In this document: piece after piece, positions 54,984 to 63,222 of the stretch
Numbering within the stretch: position 1 is the first letter of the stretch
How the letters are laid out: every line of letters starts with the position of its first letter
Source of the DNA: Fimenecus sp045545735
GTDB taxonomy: Bacteria; Bacillota; Clostridia; Oscillospirales; Acutalibacteraceae
DNA length: 64,000 nucleotides
Assembly (NCBI GenBank): GCA_045545735.1
Contig: JAZQBM010000004.1
Location: 62,001 to 126,000, forward strand
Direction of reading: 5' to 3'
Notes under the pieces: model-generated
The model's input: only the letters and a program-made list of their open reading frames with translations
What the model was told of the DNA's origin: nothing
Database searches by the model: none
Program-made: the position numbers and the translations under genes

Positions 54984-55418
54984 ATGCTTAAAAATATTCC
55001 AAAAATTTTGTCCCCTGAAATGCTTAAAGTACTTTGTGAAATGGGACACAGTGACCGTCTTGTTATTGCTGACGGTAACTTTCCTGCAGAGAGTATGGGC
55101 AAAAATGCAATAGTTCTTCGTGCAGACGGACATTCCGCAACAGAGCTTCTTGACGCAATTCTTACAGTATTTCCGCTTGATACATATGTAGAAAATCCTG
55201 TATCACTTATGCAGGTTATGGCTGGCGACAATGTAGAAACTCCTATCTGGGATGAATACAAAGAAATCGTTAAAAAGCACGACGACAGAGGAGCTAATGC
55301 TTTCGGCGAAATTGAGCGTTTTGCATTTTATGAAGAGGCTAAAAAGTGCTATGCAATTATTGCTACAGGTGAATCTGCACTTTATGCAAACCTTATTCTT
55401 CAAAAGGGTGTTATCTGA
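54984..55418 (+). CDS. fucU: L-fucose mutarotase FucU (RbsD/FucU family)
   Basis: 144-residue ring-forming mutarotase interconverting alpha- and beta-L-fucose, which speeds entry to the isomerase. Conserved CEMGHSDRLVIADGNFPAES and the C-terminal RFAFYEEAKKCYAIIATGE. Overlaps the kinase start by 1 nt (TGATG). Confidence 0.93.
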   Translation: MLKNIPKILSPEMLKVLCEMGHSDRLVIADGNFPAESMGKNAIVLRADGHSATELLDAILTVFPLDTYVENPVSLMQVMAGDNVETPIWDEYKEIVKKHDDRGANAFGEIERFAFYEEAKKCYAIIATGESALYANLILQKGVI

Positions 55419-56782
55419 TGAAATACTGTTTAGCTATTGATATGGGTGCTTCAAGTGGTCGCCATATTCTCGGCTACGTTGAAAATGGCAAACTGAAACT
55501 TGAAGAAATATACAGATTTGAAAACGGAATAGTTGATATTGACGGTACACTCTGTTGGGATGTAGAAAAACTATTTACAGAAATCAAAAACGGTCTTAAA
55601 GAGTGTAAAAATCGTGGCATTACACCCGATACCGTTGCTATTGACACTTGGGGCGTTGACTATGTTCTTCTTGACAAAGACAAGAAAGAAATTATGCCTG
55701 CTGTGTCATATCGCGACGGCAGAACTTCAGGAATTCCCGAAGAAATTGACAAAATTATTCCTCGTGATGAACTTTATAAACTCACAGGTATTCAGGCAAC
55801 AAGTTATAACTCAATTTATCAATTATATTGTGATAAAAAGTCAGGTAAACTTGACAATGCAGAATACTTTTTAATGATGCCCGAATATTTTTCATTCAAG
55901 TTGACAGGTGAAATCAGAAATGAGTATACGCTTACAACAACTGGTGGACTTGTAAATGCAAAAACCTTTGAACGTGATGAAGAATTACTTGAAAAACTTG
56001 GAATTCCGAAAAGAATCTTCACTCCCCTTTCATTACCTGGTACAGTTGTCGGTAATTTAAGCGAAGATGTTAAAGCCGAAGTTGGTTTTGACACAACCGT
56101 AATTCTTTGTGCATCTCACGATACAGCATCTGCAGTTGCATCTTGTTCAGTTGGTGACAACGGAATTTATATTTCATCAGGTACTTGGAGTTTGATTGGT
56201 ACCGAAAACTCACAACCTGTAACTTGTGAAAAAGCAATGAACAGTGGCTTTACAAATGAGGGTGGCGTAGAGCATCGTTTCCGTTTTCTTGAAAACATTA
56301 TGGGTATGTGGCTTTTACAGAATATTCGTAAAAACCTTGACAAGAAATACACATACGATGAAATGATGCAAATGGCTATGGATAGCGATTTTGTAGAGTA
56401 TATAAATCCTAATGCTCCTGACTTTTTAGCACCTGACAATATGATTGAGGCAATCAGAAATTATTTAGATAAACCCGATTTACCGATTGGTGATGTACTG
56501 AACTCCGTTTATCATTCACTTGCAAAGGCTTATGATGATGCAGTTAAGGTAATCGAAGAAATCAGTAATAAGAATATTAATGTTATCAACATTGTTGGTG
56601 GTGGCTGTAAAGATACTTACCTTAATTCTCTTACTGAAAAATACACAGGCAAACAAGTTATTGCAGGCCCTGTTGAAGCAACTGCCGCAGGTAATATTAT
56701 GGTACAGTTAATGTATCTTGATAAAGGACTTAACCTTACATCTGCAAGAGAGTTAATTAAAAACTCATTCAGCAAAAACTAA
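55418..56782 (+). CDS. FGGY-family kinase, rhamnulokinase-like, probable L-fuculokinase
   Basis: 454-residue sugar kinase with the ASKHA core: AIDMGASSGRHILGY, the hinge VAIDTWGVDYVLLD and the adenosine region INIVGGGCKDTYLN. By eye it is closer to rhamnulokinase (RhaB) than to E. coli FucK, but its place after fucI, fucA and fucU implies that it phosphorylates L-fuculose. Both sugars are 6-deoxy ketohexoses. Confidence 0.88.
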   Translation: MKYCLAIDMGASSGRHILGYVENGKLKLEEIYRFENGIVDIDGTLCWDVEKLFTEIKNGLKECKNRGITPDTVAIDTWGVDYVLLDKDKKEIMPAVSYRDGRTSGIPEEIDKIIPRDELYKLTGIQATSYNSIYQLYCDKKSGKLDNAEYFLMMPEYFSFKLTGEIRNEYTLTTTGGLVNAKTFERDEELLEKLGIPKRIFTPLSLPGTVVGNLSEDVKAEVGFDTTVILCASHDTASAVASCSVGDNGIYISSGTWSLIGTENSQPVTCEKAMNSGFTNEGGVEHRFRFLENIMGMWLLQNIRKNLDKKYTYDEMMQMAMDSDFVEYINPNAPDFLAPDNMIEAIRNYLDKPDLPIGDVLNSVYHSLAKAYDDAVKVIEEISNKNINVINIVGGGCKDTYLNSLTEKYTGKQVIAGPVEATAAGNIMVQLMYLDKGLNLTSARELIKNSFSKN

Positions 56783-56796
56783 ATAATAATGAAAAG

Positions 56797-56830
56797 GTCA
56801 ACAAGTTAATTGCAACTTGTTGACTTTTTT
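56797..56830 (+). terminator. Terminator of the fuc operon
   Basis: Perfect 11-nt stem GTCAACAAGTT / AACTTGTTGAC, loop AATTGC, then TTTTTT. The -35 of the exchanger gene promoter starts in its 3' arm. Confidence 0.9.
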
Positions 56831-56848
56831 AACAATGTAGTATATAAT
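56820..56848 (+). promoter_or_regulatory. Promoter of the Ca2+/Na+ exchanger gene
   Basis: -35 TTGACT (56820-56825), 17-nt spacer, -10 TATAAT (56843-56848). Predicted start near 56855, just 5 nt before the structured leader. Confidence 0.8.
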
Positions 56849-56854
56849 CTCTTT

Positions 56855-56964
56855 GTACTCAAAGCAAGGGTGGAGTCTGTCATAGAAATTCTTATTTCTA
56901 TTTGCTTTGAACTGTGGTATTAAACCAACTATGACGGGACTCATTTTATGAGTTCCGTTTTTTT
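56855..56964 (+). ncRNA. Riboswitch-like terminating leader, class unknown
   Basis: About 110 nt between the predicted transcript start and the RBS. P1 pairs 56859-56867 with 56902-56910 (9 bp) and encloses P2 (56882-56889 with 56894-56901, TCTT loop) and a single-stranded GGGTGGAGTCTGTC. A terminator follows: 56934-56944 with 56948-56958 (11 bp, one G-U) and seven T. A competing pairing exists: GAGTC and GTCATAG (56873-56885) match GACTC and CTATGAC (56929-56942), which would break both P2 and the terminator. The consensus of yybP-ykoY is not seen. Confidence 0.7.
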
Positions 56965-56980
56965 GTAAGGAGAATTTAAA

Positions 56981-58033
56981 ATGAATTTATTAGTTCCTAT
57001 TTTTTGGTTGATTATCGGACTTGTTCTACTTATTAAGGGCGGTGACTGGTTTGTTGACGGTGCTTCAGGTATTGCACGTCGTTTCCATTTGCCTGAAATC
57101 CTTATTGGTGCAACTGTTGTTTCAATAGGTACAACACTCCCCGAAGTTATGGTATCTGCCGGTGCGGCTGTAAAAGGTGTTGGCGACATTGCTTATGGCA
57201 ATGCTATTGGCTCAATTATATGTAACACAGCTCTTATTGCAGCAATTACAATTGCTATAAAGCCCGGTCCTGCGGCAAGAAAAAGTATGACTGTTCCCGT
57301 TGCATTTTTCTTTGGTGCTGCTGCAATTTACTGTACAGTATCATATGTTTCAGGTACGTTCTCACGCACAGTAGGTCTTGTATTACTCTCAGTTTTTGTT
57401 ATTTATATGGTAACCACCGTTATGCGAATGAAAAAATCTGCCGCAAGTATTGAAACCGTACAATTAGAAGAACAAGTTGGAGCACTCACAAGTGAAGCAG
57501 AACTGGAAGCACGTAGTGGTGAAGACCACACTGTTGAATCGGTTAAAGAAGGCACTAAGGACAGCCTGTTGAAAGATATTGTTTTATTGGTTGTCGGTGC
57601 AGTTCTTATTGCAATAGGTGCAACTCTTCTTAACGATAATGCTCAAACTATTGCCCGTGAATGTGGTGTCTCAGAAAAAGTTATTGGTCTTACAATTGTT
57701 GCTCTCGGCACATCGCTCCCTGAACTCGTTACAGCAATCACGTCACTCATTAAGGGACACGGCTCACTTTCTCTTGGTAATATTATCGGTGCAAACCTTT
57801 TCAACCTTGTACTAGTAAGCGGTACTGCAATTACTATTAATCCATTTGATGTTCCTGTTTCCGGATATATAAATGGTATTAATTCTTCGTTAGTGCTTGA
57901 TATTCCGGTAATGCTTGGCGTTATGCTTATTCTTACTATACCAACACTTATCAAACAAAAACTTTCGCGTTGGCAAGGTATTTTGCTTCTTGCAATATAC
58001 GTAGCATACACCATATTACTGTTTATTATTTAG
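56981..58033 (+). CDS. Calcium/sodium antiporter, CaCA family (YrbG-like)
   Basis: 350 residues, about ten membrane helices and two inverted alpha repeats: IGATVVSIGTTLPEVMVSAG (GTTLPE at 50-55) and LTIVALGTSLPELVTAI (GTSLPE at 243-248), each with the ion-binding Glu. An acidic cytosolic loop (about 150-195) joins the halves. It exchanges Na+ (or H+) for Ca2+; other divalent ions are possible. RBS AAGGAG. Its only visible control is the structured leader. Confidence 0.93.
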   Translation: MNLLVPIFWLIIGLVLLIKGGDWFVDGASGIARRFHLPEILIGATVVSIGTTLPEVMVSAGAAVKGVGDIAYGNAIGSIICNTALIAAITIAIKPGPAARKSMTVPVAFFFGAAAIYCTVSYVSGTFSRTVGLVLLSVFVIYMVTTVMRMKKSAASIETVQLEEQVGALTSEAELEARSGEDHTVESVKEGTKDSLLKDIVLLVVGAVLIAIGATLLNDNAQTIARECGVSEKVIGLTIVALGTSLPELVTAITSLIKGHGSLSLGNIIGANLFNLVLVSGTAITINPFDVPVSGYINGINSSLVLDIPVMLGVMLILTIPTLIKQKLSRWQGILLLAIYVAYTILLFII

Positions 58034-58054
58034 TTAAAAATGCAAAATCAATTC

Positions 58055-58081
58055 GGGCAGTTTGCACAACTGCCCTTTTTT
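58055..58081 (+). terminator. Terminator of the exchanger gene
   Basis: Perfect stem GGGCAGTT / AACTGCCC, loop TGCAC, then TTTTTT. Confidence 0.9.
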
Positions 58082-58214
58082 CGTCAATTGTAACATATAA
58101 AAAACGCTTGTTATAACTATAATGACGAAAAATTTAAGTTTTTCAAATAGTTGCTTTATTTTATTTTTGTTATGTAGTATAATTCTTTTATAGGTTTCGG
58201 AAAGGGATGGTTAA

Positions 58215-59891
58215 ATGACTAAAACTGAAATAATTGACAAAGTCAAGGGTGCTCCCGCATATGTAAAAGAGCATTGGAATACACCAAATGAGGGAGAATA
58301 CCTGACTCTTAAAGAAACGTTGGCTTATACCCTTGCTCAAGGTGGAGCTTATGTTTTTGGAGCTGTGGCAATGTATGTTACCTTCTCTGCAAGTTACTTT
58401 TGTGGAGCGGTTATGGGAATTGCAACCATTGATTTTTCAGTTATCAATATTATAAGTACAGTACTTGGATACGTACTTATGTTTATGAACCCAATAAATG
58501 TATTGATTTATGAAAATCATGGTAGACTTGAAAAGAAAACAAAGATTTTCGCTCATCTTTGTTATAGTGGTAAGCTCATAATTGGTATTGGTTGCTATTT
58601 CTTGCCACAAGGAATGTTTGAGTCAGTTATCAACGGACTTCCACAGTTAGTTGGCAACATACTCGTTGCTGGTGCTATCTGGGATTATCTTCATTGGTTT
58701 ATTCGTAGAAAGTTTTGTGCAAAATACGGAAGATTTAAGCCATTTGTGCTTCTTTGTGCAATTCCAAGTGCATTTATGGTTTCTGCTATTCCTTATCTTC
58801 CTGTGCAGAATATGACTTACACAAACAAACTCATTATTCTTCACTTTGCATTTACTTTAATGTCATATTTCTACAACAACTATATCGGTGTTAACACTCT
58901 TGTTACCTTTATGACACCTAACTCACAGGAAAGACAGAAGCTCCATTCAATTACACCTATTTTATCCGGTCTTTTCTCATCAATTGTTTCTGCTATCTGG
59001 CCAATGCTTATTACATCAACCGGTGGTTACTTAAATCTTAAAACATATAAAGTGTTTATTCCTATTTTTACATTTGTCGGTGCTGCAATGTCTTTACTTG
59101 CAGTTTTCTGTAAAGAAAGAGTAATTGAGCCACCAATGGAAAAACGAGCAAAGGTTACTTTCTTCAAAGGTGCTAAAAATGTTCTTAAAAACAAATATTT
59201 CTGGATTACAAATATTTCAAATGTACTAGGGCAATGGCACGGTCTTGTTGGCAATCTGCTTGGTTGGTGGTTTGTTTATTCGCTTCGTATGGAATGGTTT
59301 TCAGGTATTGCGGCTAACATTGTTGTTATGGGTATGACTTTTGGCAACATTCTTTGCCCAATACTTACAAAACGATTCCAAAAAAGAAATATTCTCATTT
59401 CTTTCCGCGGTATTACACTTCTTACCGTTTTAGGTATTGCTCTTGCAGTTAAGATGGAAAATATTGTAATATTCTTAGTTGCACTCTTCCTTAAAAACGC
59501 TATTTCTCCTGTTGTGGACGGTGTCAACGTTGGTCTTAACGCTGATATACTTACATATCATCAATGGAAATATGGCGAACGTGCAGATGCTATGTCTGGT
59601 GTTTTTGGTTGGTTCTTGAATCCTGTTACTGTGGCTATCGGTTATATTATGCCTTGGTTACTTTCAAGAGTAGGTTTTACATCTGACTGGGACGTACTCT
59701 TTGATACTCAAATTCTTAACAATGTATTCAACCTTTATACTTGGGGTTCAGTAATTGGTCTTGTGCTTTTGACAGCACCATTTATCTTCTACGATTTGAC
59801 ACGCGAAAAACACGATATGTGTGTTAGAGAATTGCAAGAGAGAGTTCGTGCAATTGAAAACGAAAACAAAGCAGAAAGTGAGGCGGTTTAA
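58215..59891 (+). CDS. GPH/MFS_2-family sugar:cation symporter
   Basis: 558 residues with about twelve membrane helices of the melibiose/glucuronide (GPH) symporter family; features include KYGRFKPFVLLCAIPSAF, a GPH loop, and YHQWKYGERADAMSGVFGW. Both ends are extended compared with MelB: a 30-residue N-terminal segment (APAYVKEHWNTPNEGEYLTL) and a C-terminal coiled tail. A glycan-derived oligosaccharide or glycoside is the likely cargo, but not fixed. A paralogue lies at 60742. The LRR lipoprotein gene starts at its stop. Confidence 0.88.
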   Translation: MTKTEIIDKVKGAPAYVKEHWNTPNEGEYLTLKETLAYTLAQGGAYVFGAVAMYVTFSASYFCGAVMGIATIDFSVINIISTVLGYVLMFMNPINVLIYENHGRLEKKTKIFAHLCYSGKLIIGIGCYFLPQGMFESVINGLPQLVGNILVAGAIWDYLHWFIRRKFCAKYGRFKPFVLLCAIPSAFMVSAIPYLPVQNMTYTNKLIILHFAFTLMSYFYNNYIGVNTLVTFMTPNSQERQKLHSITPILSGLFSSIVSAIWPMLITSTGGYLNLKTYKVFIPIFTFVGAAMSLLAVFCKERVIEPPMEKRAKVTFFKGAKNVLKNKYFWITNISNVLGQWHGLVGNLLGWWFVYSLRMEWFSGIAANIVVMGMTFGNILCPILTKRFQKRNILISFRGITLLTVLGIALAVKMENIVIFLVALFLKNAISPVVDGVNVGLNADILTYHQWKYGERADAMSGVFGWFLNPVTVAIGYIMPWLLSRVGFTSDWDVLFDTQILNNVFNLYTWGSVIGLVLLTAPFIFYDLTREKHDMCVRELQERVRAIENENKAESEAV

Positions 59892-59892
59892 T

Positions 59893-60705
59893 ATGAAGAA
59901 AAGACTCATTAAAGTTTTAGTTCTTGTTATTTGTATGTGCATCGCCTTTTCAGGTTGCAGTTCAGTAACCTCACTTTTAAGTGGTGAAAACGAAACAATT
60001 GATTACAAAATTGAAAATGGTGAGGCAATAGTTACAGGAGTTCCCAACAAATCAACTGTTACAAAAATTGTTATTCCTGATGAATATGAAGGTGTTCCCG
60101 TTACAAAAATTGCTGACTTTGCCGCTACAAATCTTGAATATGTTACTGAATTTTATATCGGTAAAAATGTTAAAGAAATAGGCGTGTGGGCACTTGAAAA
60201 CAACCAGTATGTTGCAGAATACAAGGTTGACGAAGCAAATGAATATTATTGCGACATCGACGGCGTAATCTACACAAAAGATATGAAAACTGTTGTTTTC
60301 TTCCCACCTGCTAAAGAAGGCGAATATGTTGTAGCTGACGGAGTGGAACAAATCCGTACAAAAGCATTTTATAAGTGTGGTAAGATTACAAAAGTAATCT
60401 TACCTGACAGTATTAAGTTTATTAATGAAAAAGCCTTTTTCCGTTGTGGTTTACTTGAAGACATCAATTTCCCAAACGGATTGGAACAAATTGGAAAAGA
60501 TGCCTTTGCATATTGCACTGCACTAACAAAAATAACACTTCCTGAATCTATTCAGGAAATTCGGGAATACGCATTCTATAATTGCACCAATCTTTTAGAA
60601 GTAAATGTTGATGCAAATGAAAGTAATATATTACTTCGTGAGAAATGGTATCCTACAAATAACGGACTTGATATTACAGAACTTAAGATTAATTGGAAAA
60701 AGTAA
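59893..60705 (+). CDS. Leucine-rich repeat (BspA-like) lipoprotein
   Basis: 270 residues from ATG 59893 (AGGCGG upstream, 1 nt after the transporter stop). A lipoprotein signal peptide ends in AFSGCSS, giving a lipid-anchored Cys at about residue 22. LRR_5/BspA repeats follow, each with the pattern ...I..AF..C..L..I.LP.(S/G)(I/L)..I (for example ITKVILPDSIKFINEKAFFRC broken at residue limits: KVILPDSIKFI, KAFFRCG). Such proteins bind surfaces or glycans outside the cell. Coupled to a sugar transporter gene, it may help capture substrate. Confidence 0.85.
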   Translation: MKKRLIKVLVLVICMCIAFSGCSSVTSLLSGENETIDYKIENGEAIVTGVPNKSTVTKIVIPDEYEGVPVTKIADFAATNLEYVTEFYIGKNVKEIGVWALENNQYVAEYKVDEANEYYCDIDGVIYTKDMKTVVFFPPAKEGEYVVADGVEQIRTKAFYKCGKITKVILPDSIKFINEKAFFRCGLLEDINFPNGLEQIGKDAFAYCTALTKITLPESIQEIREYAFYNCTNLLEVNVDANESNILLREKWYPTNNGLDITELKINWKK

Positions 60706-60715
60706 ATAAAAATTA

Positions 60716-60745
60716 AGAGCAGTCGTAAGACTGCTCTATTTTTAT
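60716..60745. terminator. Bidirectional terminator between the LRR and second GPH genes
   Basis: Perfect stem AGAGCAGTC / GACTGCTCT (60716-60737) with ATTTTTATG after it and TTAATTTTTATT on the minus side. Confidence 0.88.
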
Positions 60746-62397
60746 GCTTTAAGCATTTGATACTGTTCTGTTATTCTGTTCCATTTATCAATGTCTTCTG
60801 CTTTAAGTTTTTCGACTTCATCACAGACAATTTTTGCTGACAGATACTTTTCTTTTTCTTGCTTTGTTGAGTAATTTTCATATTCTTTCAACGCTTTTTC
60901 TGCTTCAAAAACAAGGCCAAGATTTTCACAAAGTTTTGAGTTATCAAAATCATCATGCTCAAAGTCAGCAAACATTGCACGAATTTTAAGTGCAGTAATC
61001 ATATTCTTTCTCTTTTCTTCGCTTAAATCGTAGAAAAGGAACGGAATTATTGAAAGGATTGTACCCACAATTGCACAGATAATAACAATTCTTACAAGTG
61101 GATTTCTAAAATCTGCATTATACAAATCATCATAGTTATTTGTAAAGCCGTAAGCTTTGAAGATAAGTGGAAATACATAGCCTGTAGCCAACGCTACAAT
61201 ACTGCCTATAAGCACACCACTCTGGTCGATAAAGCCTTCAAGTCTGTCCCCTGTTTTATACTGCTGATAATCCATCATATCGGCTTTCATTGCAGGAAGA
61301 TAGATAATTGAAACCGCACCAACCATTTCTTTTATAAAAATACAGATAAATAACAATACATAGTTTTTATAAAGGAATATCATAAGTACGAGGCAGATTA
61401 CCTGAATTGAAAGCGAAATCAGGCAAATTCGCTTTTTACCAAGTTTGTTGGTAAGAGGTGCTGCGGCTACCATACCCGGTGTATAAGCCTCACCTTTTAT
61501 TACAGTCATAATTGAATAAACTGCAGGGTTGTTCATTCCGTAATAGAAAATCCATTGAAATATATAACCGTAGCCCTGATTTAAGAAACTAAGCCATTGA
61601 GAAACATTGATAATCCAGAAATATTTATTATGAGAAACTTTTTTAAGACCCTCAAAGAAATTCATCTTCTGGACATACTGTTTTGGTACAATTACGCGTT
61701 CTTTTGTGCCGAAAACACAAAGCATACTTACGATTATACCAATTGTGCAGAATATGGGGAACCCGATACGATATGTTTTAATATCGTCAAGCGGTCCGAT
61801 AAGTGGCATAACGGGGTTTATTACCGTTGGTGCAAATGAATATATAATTGAACTGATTTCAATAATCCACGAACGTTCCTTTGAGTTTGCCGACATAACC
61901 TGAACAAGTCCTGCATACGCTGAACTGTAAAACGGCGAGAAAAACTGAAGCAATGTATAACAAACGAAAACAGCAATAAGTTTTTGATTATATTCCATTG
62001 TTTCATAGGGCAGATACACAAACACTGTACCTATAACGGCTGTTGGCAGGCCAAGAGTAAGAATATATGGTCTAAACTTACCCATTTTACTCTTTGTATT
62101 ATCAAAAAGCATTGCACGGGTTGGGGCAATAAGCAACATAATAAGCGTTGTTATAACATTCATTGTCTGCAAATCCATTGCGGTGATACCAATAGATGCA
62201 CCTACAATCATACTACCCGCACTAAGACCTATCATACCCACGATTGCAGTTATAAAATACACACCTGCACCGCCAACTGAATATGCCGCAATCTCTTTAT
62301 ACGGCACATAACTGCCTTCTGGTGCAGTTTTCCAGTTAGATTTAACGGCTTTAACACCGTTGGTTATTTTTCCAATAAGGTTAGTTGATTTTTCCAT
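60742..62397 (-). CDS. GPH/MFS_2-family sugar:cation symporter, second copy
   Basis: 551 residues, same architecture as the transporter at 58215: N-terminal SNWKTAPEGSYVPYKEIAAYS, about twelve helices, and a long C-terminal cytosolic tail (about 100 residues, charged and helical, SEEKRKNMITALKIRAMF...). The tail is longer than in its neighbour. It is convergent with the LRR gene. Substrate unknown; a host-glycan fragment is plausible from context. Confidence 0.87.
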   Translation of the reverse strand: MEKSTNLIGKITNGVKAVKSNWKTAPEGSYVPYKEIAAYSVGGAGVYFITAIVGMIGLSAGSMIVGASIGITAMDLQTMNVITTLIMLLIAPTRAMLFDNTKSKMGKFRPYILTLGLPTAVIGTVFVYLPYETMEYNQKLIAVFVCYTLLQFFSPFYSSAYAGLVQVMSANSKERSWIIEISSIIYSFAPTVINPVMPLIGPLDDIKTYRIGFPIFCTIGIIVSMLCVFGTKERVIVPKQYVQKMNFFEGLKKVSHNKYFWIINVSQWLSFLNQGYGYIFQWIFYYGMNNPAVYSIMTVIKGEAYTPGMVAAAPLTNKLGKKRICLISLSIQVICLVLMIFLYKNYVLLFICIFIKEMVGAVSIIYLPAMKADMMDYQQYKTGDRLEGFIDQSGVLIGSIVALATGYVFPLIFKAYGFTNNYDDLYNADFRNPLVRIVIICAIVGTILSIIPFLFYDLSEEKRKNMITALKIRAMFADFEHDDFDNSKLCENLGLVFEAEKALKEYENYSTKQEKEKYLSAKIVCDEVEKLKAEDIDKWNRITEQYQMLKA

Positions 62398-62429
62398 ATT
62401 AATCCCCCACCAAATTATTCTTTAAAATT

Positions 62430-62458
62430 ATTATAATGCTTTTTTATTCTAAAATCAA
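62430..62458 (-). promoter_or_regulatory. Promoter of the second GPH gene
   Basis: Minus strand -35 TTGATT (62453-62458), 17-nt spacer, -10 TATAAT (62430-62435). Confidence 0.75.
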
Positions 62459-62477
62459 TTATATACTTTTATAACTC

Positions 62478-62506
62478 TTGAAAAAGACGGGAGTTTGTTG
62501 TAAAAT
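62478..62506 (+). promoter_or_regulatory. Promoter of the PAP2 gene
   Basis: -35 TTGAAA (62478-62483), 17-nt spacer, -10 TAAAAT (62501-62506). Confidence 0.7.
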
Positions 62507-62538
62507 ATTGTCATAAACTACATAAAGGAGATTGGAAT

Positions 62539-63171
62539 ATGGATTTTTCAATTTTTGACTCATTTGATATGAGTGTTTTCACATTCTTTGGTGAACAAAT
62601 TCAAAGTGCTGCAATGAATATTGTTGCAGAATTTATCACTTTCTTTGGCGGTGGAGCCTTTGTTACACCAATGGCAATTGTTGGTGCTCTTTTAATTCCA
62701 TTTAAGAAAACTCGTAAGTTTGGTATGGCTGTACTTTTTGCAGTTCTTGTTGGAACTCTTTGCACTAACCTTATTATGAAACCACTTTTCGACCGTCCTC
62801 GTCCATACATCTATTACGCTGACAACCCTGTATTTATGAGTTGGCACGAGTTTGCAGGCGGACACATTGAAAGTGAAAAGTCATTCCCGTCAGGTCACAC
62901 AACAGCGGCTTTTGAATTAGGTGTTGCAATATTCCTTGTTATGAAAAACAAGAAAATTGCTTGGATTTTCCCTGTATTCTCAGCACTCGTAGGTCTTTCT
63001 AGAATTTACCTTATGGTACACTATGTAACAGACGTTATCGGTGGCGTATTTGTTGGTGTATTTGCAGGTGTTATGGGTTATCTTATTATGAAAGCAATCA
63101 TTGAAAAGACAAAAAATACAAAGTTTGCCGAATTTGATTTAGCTGAAAAATTCAAGAAGAAATCTGCATAA
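62539..63171 (+). CDS. PAP2-family phosphatase (probable undecaprenyl pyrophosphate phosphatase)
   Basis: 210 residues, about six membrane helices, with the three PAP2 phosphatase motifs: KPLFDRPRPY, PSGHTTAAFE and SRIYLMVHYVTDVIGG. In Gram-positives such enzymes recycle the undecaprenyl carrier (BcrC-type) or dephosphorylate other lipid phosphates. RBS AAGGAG. It is followed by a strong hairpin and a PBP gene. Confidence 0.9.
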   Translation: MDFSIFDSFDMSVFTFFGEQIQSAAMNIVAEFITFFGGGAFVTPMAIVGALLIPFKKTRKFGMAVLFAVLVGTLCTNLIMKPLFDRPRPYIYYADNPVFMSWHEFAGGHIESEKSFPSGHTTAAFELGVAIFLVMKNKKIAWIFPVFSALVGLSRIYLMVHYVTDVIGGVFVGVFAGVMGYLIMKAIIEKTKNTKFAEFDLAEKFKKKSA

Positions 63172-63186
63172 TGCATAATAAAATCA

Positions 63187-63222
63187 ATCACTCGTGTCAA
63201 AACTTGATACGGGTGATTTTTT
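63187..63222 (+). terminator. Hairpin between PAP2 and PBP genes
   Basis: 14-bp stem ATCACTCGTGTCAA / TTGATACGGGTGAT with a 3-nt loop and then TTTTTT. It looks like a terminator, but its 3' arm GGGTGAT is also the only Shine-Dalgarno-like sequence for the PBP start at 63223. Confidence 0.75.

Noticed and set aside
55418..56782. Reading the locus as a rhamnose operon because of the RhaB-like kinase
   Set aside because: The isomerase and mutarotase are of the FucI and FucU type and no RhaA or RhaM gene is present.
56855..56964. Assignment of the exchanger leader to the yybP-ykoY manganese riboswitch
   Set aside because: The conserved GGGGAGUAG and CCGC loops of that class are absent; only a loosely similar GGGTGGAGT is seen.
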